IMG/VR virus record: IMGVR_UViG_3300010331_000020
Coordinates: 1-44,687 of that record
DNA length: 44,687 nucleotides
Reading direction: 5' to 3' (one strand)
DNA from: a virus
Shown here: positions 40,181 to 44,687 of the stretch, piece after piece
How positions within the stretch are numbered: the stretch's first letter is position 1
Layout: every line of letters begins with the position of its first letter
Made by a program: the position numbers and the translations under genes
Notes under the pieces: model-generated
What the model saw: only the letters and a program-made list of their open reading frames with translations
What the model was told of the DNA's origin: nothing
Database searches by the model: none

Positions 40181-40465
40181 ATGGGTAAAATTTACATAAG
40201 CGGAAAGATTACAGGAGACGAAAACTACAAAGCCAAATTTGCCGATAGTGAATGGCGGTTGGTGAAATCGGGATGGAAAAGTATCGTTAATCCTGCAAGG
40301 TTAAGCCCCTGTAATACATGGGAAAATTACATGCTAAGAGATATTAAGTTGCTTTTTACGTGTACTGCAATTTACATGCTGAAGGACTGGAAAGAATCAA
40401 AGGGTGCAAGAATTGAACATGCAATAGCCCTAAACATTAACCTGTTGATAATTTATCAGGAATAA
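40181..40465 (+). CDS. DUF4406-like protein
   Basis: The pattern MGKIYISGKITGDENYKAKFADSEWRL...WENYMLRDIKLLFTCTAIYMLKDWKESKGARIEHAIAL matches DUF4406, a nucleoside 2-deoxyribosyltransferase-like fold. A role in nucleotide metabolism is plausible but the activity of phage members is not settled. It follows the methyltransferase by three bases. Confidence 0.85.
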   Translation: MGKIYISGKITGDENYKAKFADSEWRLVKSGWKSIVNPARLSPCNTWENYMLRDIKLLFTCTAIYMLKDWKESKGARIEHAIALNINLLIIYQE

Positions 40466-40468
40466 ATT

Positions 40469-40482
40469 GTATAATCTAAAAA
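40469..40482 (+). promoter_or_regulatory. GTATAAT-type motif, copy 6
   Basis: GTATAATCTAAAAA lies between the early and late blocks, 11 bases before the ATG at 40494, where transcription of the J-I module could begin. Confidence 0.5.
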
Positions 40483-40493
40483 ACCTTAAATTC

Positions 40494-40781
40494 ATGAGAA
40501 ACAAAAACGCTGATATTGTCATTCACAGCCTAATAGAGCGACACGCAAACAGATCGAAAATTTACAGGCGCAAATACGATTACGCAGAAGAAACAGCCCT
40601 AAAGGAAAAAGCAAAGGAAAAAATTCGTATTATATCGCGAAAGGAATTGGAAATTGAAGAAAAGGGTTATTGGGTGCGAGTTTTATATGATCATTTGAGC
40701 TATACGATTCTGATAAAACCACCTGCAACCGCCTTAGATTCAATTGCTAAATTCCTTGAAAAATTAAACAAACGGATATAA
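40494..40781 (+). CDS. Hypothetical basic protein before gene J (95 aa)
   Basis: The family is not recognised. The protein is basic and helical in its first half (RHANRSKIYRRKYDYAEETALKEKAKEKIR) with a compact C-terminus. The start MRNKNAD at 40494 is preferred over a TTG at 40467 that would include the GTATAAT motif. It overlaps J by one base. Confidence 0.6.
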   Translation: MRNKNADIVIHSLIERHANRSKIYRRKYDYAEETALKEKAKEKIRIISRKELEIEEKGYWVRVLYDHLSYTILIKPPATALDSIAKFLEKLNKRI

Positions 40782-41929
40782 TGGAAAGACCCATTTTAAT
40801 AACAGCAGATGCAGACAAAGAGTTGATTGACACCATCGCAATCTGGGAAACAATGGCGGGTAAAACCCTTGTAAAAGGACAGCCTGATTATCTTATTTGC
40901 GCCATTCTTGCTTATCAAAAGTATTTATTACTGCAACGGGTCAATTCTGCATGTGTCAGTATGCTTTTGGATTTTGGAACGGCGCCGGTTTTAGATTACG
41001 TTGTTGCTTTGCTTGGCGTTGTTCGTTCCCCGGCTCAACCAGCTACATGTACGCTCAATTTCGTTTTAGTCGAAGGACATGGAGTGTTAACCATTTCAGC
41101 AGGAACCCGTGTAAGTAGTTCGGATGGCTTAGCAATTTTCGAAGTGAATGAAGATACTCTGGTTCTAATCGGAGCGAATACAGCCACAGCGAATGCCACG
41201 TGTCAAAGTGATGGGATTATCGGCAACGCTTACGCTATTGGAACCATTAATGCTATTATGGACGTACAGCCGTTTATTTCCACCTGTTCAAATATCGACA
41301 TTACGGCAAATGGAGCGGATAACGAATCTGATGAAGAGTTAAGAATTAGGGCGAAGATCGCGCCGGCAATGTTTTCCACGGCTGGCCCAAAGGATGCTTA
41401 TCTTTTTTTCGTGAAGTCTGTATCATCAAGCATTATTGATGTTGCCGTAATGACATCGCAGGAAGATCCGCGCGTACCAGCCGGAGAGGTTGACATTTTT
41501 GCGCTGTTAGAAAACGGGCAAGAATCAAGCCCGGCAATGAATGAATTAATATTGCAGACCCTTTCAGATGAGAAGATCAGGCCGTTAACCGATACGGTTA
41601 TAGTCAATTCGCCAACTAAAGTTATTTATAATTTGTCGATCGGAGTGACTAAATTCAAGTACTTCACGGGGTTAAGTAGCGAGCTTGTAACTGCGATTAC
41701 CAACATATTGAAAAAGTACAGAATTGCAAAGTACAGCAAATTGGGGTTAGATGTTGTTGCCATTGAGATTGAACAGCTTTGCAGAATTGAAGGCGTCTAT
41801 GATCTTGCAATAACAATCACGCCGCCGATTGGAAAGAGCTTAACAGGTCGCAATTTGGTTATCCTACCGAATGAATTTCCCTATCTTGATTTAATAACAG
41901 TTAACGTAATAGGCTCAAACAATGGATAA
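40781..41929 (+). CDS. Baseplate wedge protein J
   Basis: The 382-residue product matches P2 gpJ, the wedge protein that links hub and fibres: LITADADKELIDTIAIWETMAGKTLVKGQPDYL, LDFGTAPVLDYVVALLGVVRSPAQPA, the GADNESDEELRIRAKIAPAMFSTAGPKDAYLFFVKSV segment, and a C-terminal beta region. It opens the late operon, far from V and gp25. Confidence 0.9.
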   Translation: MERPILITADADKELIDTIAIWETMAGKTLVKGQPDYLICAILAYQKYLLLQRVNSACVSMLLDFGTAPVLDYVVALLGVVRSPAQPATCTLNFVLVEGHGVLTISAGTRVSSSDGLAIFEVNEDTLVLIGANTATANATCQSDGIIGNAYAIGTINAIMDVQPFISTCSNIDITANGADNESDEELRIRAKIAPAMFSTAGPKDAYLFFVKSVSSSIIDVAVMTSQEDPRVPAGEVDIFALLENGQESSPAMNELILQTLSDEKIRPLTDTVIVNSPTKVIYNLSIGVTKFKYFTGLSSELVTAITNILKKYRIAKYSKLGLDVVAIEIEQLCRIEGVYDLAITITPPIGKSLTGRNLVILPNEFPYLDLITVNVIGSNNG

Positions 41930-42239
41930 TATGAGAAGTATAATTTGCAATGAGCGTGAAAAGTTTTTGTTTGAAACCGATAAAGAATCAAACGGAGCCG
42001 CCGGAGCCGAAGCCCAATCGAAAGGTTTTGTATTTAAAATGCCGTTCATGTTTACAGATAAATATTCAACGTTATTTTTTTGTAATCATACTTGTGCCAA
42101 ATCATTCTACAGCAAAAACATTCCCAAAAACGAAAAATCAACACAGATTCTTTCAGATCTTAAAAAGGAAATACCGCGAATGGTTAAAGAGACGTGTGAT
42201 GGGTTACAACAATTATCGGATATGATAAATCATAAATAA
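41922..42239 (+). CDS. Hypothetical protein between J and I (105 aa)
   Basis: The family is not recognised. The protein overlaps J by 8 bp (ATGGATAA) and I by one base. A short FFCNHTCAKSFYSK sequence resembles a treble-clef or TRASH-type zinc knuckle. A competing shorter frame at 41950-42225 was rejected because it lacks the overlaps. Confidence 0.6.
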   Translation: MDNMRSIICNEREKFLFETDKESNGAAGAEAQSKGFVFKMPFMFTDKYSTLFFCNHTCAKSFYSKNIPKNEKSTQILSDLKKEIPRMVKETCDGLQQLSDMINHK

Positions 42240-42799
42240 TGGCTAATCTATTCGACATATTTAGCAAAACAGCAGAAAAGGTAATAGGGGATATTGATTT
42301 GACCCCTGCAATGATTTACCTTTTCGATGCTGTCAATGCAAACGCTTTACCAGCTTTAGCCTCTCAATTTGATGTTGAAGGGTTCAAAGGTTGGGATCTT
42401 GCAATAACCGAAAAACAAAAGAGGGAGCTATTAAAAACCGTAATGGAAATTAAAAGCCATTTGGGAACGCCCTTCGCCATTAAGAGATCATTGGCTGCTA
42501 TCGGATTCTCAAAGGTGACTATTCAGGAAGGGATTGGAACTTCAGACGGGATGTTTTACGACGGTGTTAGCCTGTATGATGGGTCAATAAAATACGGTGG
42601 TTTTGATTGGTCTGCATTTACGGTAACAATTAAGACAAAGTATTCTGTTCTGGTAAGCAATGAAACAAAAGAGCTGGTAACAAACCTGATTCTTTATTAT
42701 AAAAATGCACGTTCAAAACTGGTCAATGTTATTTATCAAGAGGATTCGCTTTTTTATTACGACGGTACATTAATTCACAACGGAAGTATAAATTATTAA
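42239..42799 (+). CDS. Tail protein I
   Basis: The 186-residue product matches P2 gpI, which caps the wedge and anchors the fibre: PALASQFDVEGFKGWDLAITEKQKRELLKTVMEIKSHLGTPFAIKRSLAAIGF. The C-terminal half holds duplicated FYDGVSLYDGSIKYG/FYYDGTLIHNGSINY elements. It follows J as in P2, with one extra small gene between. Confidence 0.88.
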   Translation: MANLFDIFSKTAEKVIGDIDLTPAMIYLFDAVNANALPALASQFDVEGFKGWDLAITEKQKRELLKTVMEIKSHLGTPFAIKRSLAAIGFSKVTIQEGIGTSDGMFYDGVSLYDGSIKYGGFDWSAFTVTIKTKYSVLVSNETKELVTNLILYYKNARSKLVNVIYQEDSLFYYDGTLIHNGSINY

Positions 42800-42810
42800 C
42801 ATTCAATATT

Positions 42811-43380
42811 ATGGCTAATTTGGTAGAAGTAGAAAGTTTTGATGAAGGGGTTTATAGAATTGAAACAACAGATCAGGTATTGGGGGGAGAGACAGGAACG
42901 ACAAATAAGCCTCTCAAAAACCTTACGAATAGAACTAATTGGTTAAAAGCTCGATGGGTGGAAATGGTGGCAAGTATCACTCCGATTACTGCGACTATTT
43001 CCGGACTGAAAACCGCATCCACTAAAGATGCAAACGCAACTAAAGTAGCCGGTCAAGTTCCATTATGGGAAAGTGTTTATTCCGTTGCTCAGGTTGATGC
43101 GATGTTAGCCGCTGCTGGGCTGAGACTTGCAAGCGGAACGCAAACTATTGGCGATATTGACACAGGCGGTAAAAGTGTAACCGTTCCGCTTGGGAGAACG
43201 CTCGACAACAGTAACTATATGGTATTTGGATCAGTGGTATCAAAAGGTACAGCACTTATAGATACAACAGTTACATGGGCTATTGAAAGCAAAGGCAACA
43301 CAAGTTTTGTTGTCAGATTTCAGGAGTGGAATACAGGAGTGCAGATCATTGATTTCGACTGGGAAATAAAGGCTAAATAA
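42811..43380 (+). CDS. Tail fibre protein (189 aa)
   Basis: The N-terminus VYRIETTDQVLGGETGTTNKPLKNLTNRTNWLK is typical of fibre proteins attached to gpI. A short coiled or beta middle (ASTKDANATKVAGQVPLWESVYSVAQVDAML) is followed by a beta-rich tip (TQTIGDIDTGGKSVTVPLGRTLDNSNYMVFGSVVSK). It is short for a fibre, so other adhesins (15261-17092, 19001) probably complete host recognition. Confidence 0.8.
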   Translation: MANLVEVESFDEGVYRIETTDQVLGGETGTTNKPLKNLTNRTNWLKARWVEMVASITPITATISGLKTASTKDANATKVAGQVPLWESVYSVAQVDAMLAAAGLRLASGTQTIGDIDTGGKSVTVPLGRTLDNSNYMVFGSVVSKGTALIDTTVTWAIESKGNTSFVVRFQEWNTGVQIIDFDWEIKAK

Positions 43381-44022
43381 ATGGCTAATTTGGTAGCAAT
43401 TTCATATGATGGCCGGGATTCAGTTGCAAGTATTCAGAGACAATTCAGAGATCATTTATCTGAAAAGGAAATACTGAAAGCAACTGCACGGTCTATCAAT
43501 GAAGTATCAAAGAGGGTGCAAGGACACATAAGGCGAGAGGTAAGAAAAGAATTCACGGTAAATAACAAATACCTGGATAGAATGTCTTATCTCTCAAAGG
43601 CCGCATCCAGTACACGTGAAGGATTATTCAGCAATATTAATTTCAGTTATCGAAACATTCCGATGATTGGATTTAAGCACACTGGAGGTATAGCCAACAA
43701 AAAGGGCGTAAAAAGGCCGATAACCGTAACGATGAAAAAAGGACGGGCGCAAACATTCAGGCACGCCTTTCTTTCGACATTCAGAAGCGGACACACGGGA
43801 ATATTTGCAAGGGGTCGTTATTCAAGGGGTAAATTCGTTTACAGCAACACAGAGACACGCTCAGGGCGAACGAGAATAACAGAGCTAAGCAGTGCGTCAC
43901 CTTTCACGATGATGTCAATACAGCCAATGCAGGAAAAGATAAGCAACTACATTGAAAGATCATTACCTCCAAGACTTCAATTCTTTTTACAACAAAAGGT
44001 TGATCGGATGAGAAACCGATAA
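43381..44022 (+). CDS. Minor tail protein Z-like (gpZ)
   Basis: The 213-residue protein shows the tail-completion family pattern: IQRQFRDHLSEKEILKATARSINEVSKRVQGHIRREVRKEF, then GFKHTGG and HAFLSTFRSGHTGIFARG. Members act at the head end of the tail. In most phages it sits with head-tail connectors; here it ends the J-I-fibre block. Confidence 0.75.
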   Translation: MANLVAISYDGRDSVASIQRQFRDHLSEKEILKATARSINEVSKRVQGHIRREVRKEFTVNNKYLDRMSYLSKAASSTREGLFSNINFSYRNIPMIGFKHTGGIANKKGVKRPITVTMKKGRAQTFRHAFLSTFRSGHTGIFARGRYSRGKFVYSNTETRSGRTRITELSSASPFTMMSIQPMQEKISNYIERSLPPRLQFFLQQKVDRMRNR

Positions 44023-44028
44023 AAATTA

Positions 44029-44040
44029 GTATAATATAAC
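44029..44040 (+). promoter_or_regulatory. GTATAAT-type motif, copy 7
   Basis: GTATAATATAAC follows the gpZ stop by six bases and precedes the secreted-protein gene at 44072, giving that gene its own potential transcript. Confidence 0.5.
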
Positions 44041-44071
44041 ACTCAATTATTGTTTAATTTAAATTACCATT

Positions 44072-44470
44072 ATGAGAAAGTTCATTAGTTTCATGTTGTG
44101 CGTGACGTTCCTGATGTTTACATCGGTTGAGCAAGGCTACACGGCACAAAGTAAAGCAGAGACAGGATTCAGTCAAGGTGTGCCCGCAATGGACATATCT
44201 GTTAACGCAATGGCAGCACTGCAAACATTGCCCATTAAATATGGGCTTATACATAGACAGTGCGCCAATGTACCGGAAAATCTTAATGAAGCATTAGAAT
44301 ACAACGGACAGATAATCATACTAAATACACAGAATGAAGCCAGGAATGTTAATCTATCAATTAGAGCACACATTGACCCCGGTTCACAGAGTTGCACAAT
44401 AGAGTTAAGCAACCATACACAGATAGAAAACCTTTTGCCTTATGATCATGGCCTGAATAGGTTGATATAA
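44072..44470 (+). CDS. Secreted moron-like protein (132 aa)
   Basis: MRKFISFMLCVTFLMFTSVEQGYTA is a clear signal peptide with a probable cut near residue 25. The mature part has two Cys (RQCANVP, SQSCTIEL) that could form a disulfide. It has its own GTATAAT motif and terminator, so it is a separate unit inserted between tail and packaging genes. A lysogenic-conversion or exclusion role is inferred. Confidence 0.7.
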   Translation: MRKFISFMLCVTFLMFTSVEQGYTAQSKAETGFSQGVPAMDISVNAMAALQTLPIKYGLIHRQCANVPENLNEALEYNGQIIILNTQNEARNVNLSIRAHIDPGSQSCTIELSNHTQIENLLPYDHGLNRLI

Positions 44471-44500
44471 TCATACAGACAATAGATTCAAACAAGATTA

Positions 44501-44533
44501 AAGCCCTACTCGGTCACATGAGTAGGGCTTTTT
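44501..44533 (+). terminator. Strong terminator after the secreted protein
   Basis: AAGCCCTACTC (44501-44511) pairs perfectly with GAGTAGGGCTT (44520-44530), followed by TTT. It is one of the strongest hairpins in the window. Confidence 0.88.
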
Positions 44534-44547
44534 ATTGTCTTGTATTG

Positions 44548-44614
44548 TTTTGCTTACAGATTAATACAATTGATTGTCTTGACACGGTGACTAACTTAAC
44601 AACTGTAAGTAAAA
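44548..44614. repeat. 12-bp inverted repeat in the candidate packaging region
   Basis: TTTTGCTTACAG (44548-44559) and CTGTAAGTAAAA (44603-44614) are inverted copies with one mismatch, 43 bp apart. They lie in gene-free DNA before the right terminal repeat. Confidence 0.45.
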
Positions 44615-44643
44615 CATTAATTATATGTGCGGACTATCAGAAT

Positions 44644-44687
44644 TTCGATAGGTTCTCCGGTGGCTCCTATGGGTCGGGTTCTTAACT
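44644..44687 (+). repeat. Right copy of 44-bp terminal direct repeat
   Basis: This copy matches positions 13-56 at 39 of 44 bases and ends exactly at the window end. The five differences are A/G, T/C and a three-base change. An exact assembly overlap would be identical, so the two are distinct copies. Confidence 0.75.

Noticed and set aside
41950-42225. Alternative 91-aa frame between J and I
   Set aside because: The frame at 41922 has the tight overlaps with both neighbours and a more protein-like composition.
1-44687. Mu-like transposable phage
   Set aside because: Some structural genes resemble Mu/P2, but no MuA/MuB transposase genes are present, and a tyrosine integrase with attP is.

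Overview
This window reads as the complete or nearly complete genome of a temperate, contractile-tailed phage of a Bacteroidota host, in non-integrated (circular or circularly permuted) form. The host call rests on the integrase type, the FISUMP-type tail protein, a DUF6549-like lysis gene, the near absence of Shine-Dalgarno sites, and -33 TTG / -7 TATATTTG promoters. The phage state is inferred because the 3' half of a tRNA-Thr(CGT) gene sits beside the integrase between two copies of an 18-bp arm repeat. This is attP architecture, and phage genes lie on both sides. A diverged 44-bp direct repeat (39/44) occupies both window ends; if the ends join, it becomes a tandem pair just upstream of the terminase, where a packaging site would be expected.

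Layout, 1-20.6 kb (late genes, + strand): candidate packaging region, two small membrane proteins, terminase small and large (GpA) subunits, gpW, lambda-type portal, fused prohead protease-major capsid protein, DUF2190 decoration protein, head-tail connectors, sheath, tube, tail chaperone with a canonical -1 frameshift site (E/E'), tape measure, U, X, D, V, gp25/W, two adhesin-type genes (one with FISUMP domains), a lysis cassette (TM/coiled-coil protein, M15 peptidase, holin, spanin-like protein), and a tailspike-like protein carrying a NodB deacetylase domain and 21-residue repeats. 20.7-24.3 kb (- strand, lysogeny): integrase, attP, three probable lysogen-expressed proteins (one PH-like plus SHOCT), CI-like repressor. 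24.4-40.8 kb (+ strand, early): excisionase-like HTH, Rha/KilAC antirepressor, small membrane proteins, a 600-bp gene-free region with tRNA-like structures, many small ORFs, RecT plus a RecE-like nuclease, a HARP-like SNF2 helicase, NinG, a helicase-methyltransferase fusion, an initiator-like gene with iterons inside it, and a C5 cytosine methyltransferase that contains a second long ORF in another frame. 40.8-44.5 kb (+ strand, late): baseplate J, tail I, tail fibre, gpZ and a secreted-protein moron. On a circle these run into the terminase.

How it works together: the repressor and the divergent TATATTTG promoter form the lysis/lysogeny switch. Early genes recombine, replicate and methylate DNA. 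A short motif, GTATAATATAGAAAA-like, precedes seven genes or transcription units and may be a phage promoter or regulator site. The strongest unusual signals are the dual-coding methyltransferase, the tRNA-like RNA region at 26.06-26.66 kb, and the E/E' frameshift cassette. Everything here is read by eye; family names come from motif recognition, not searches.
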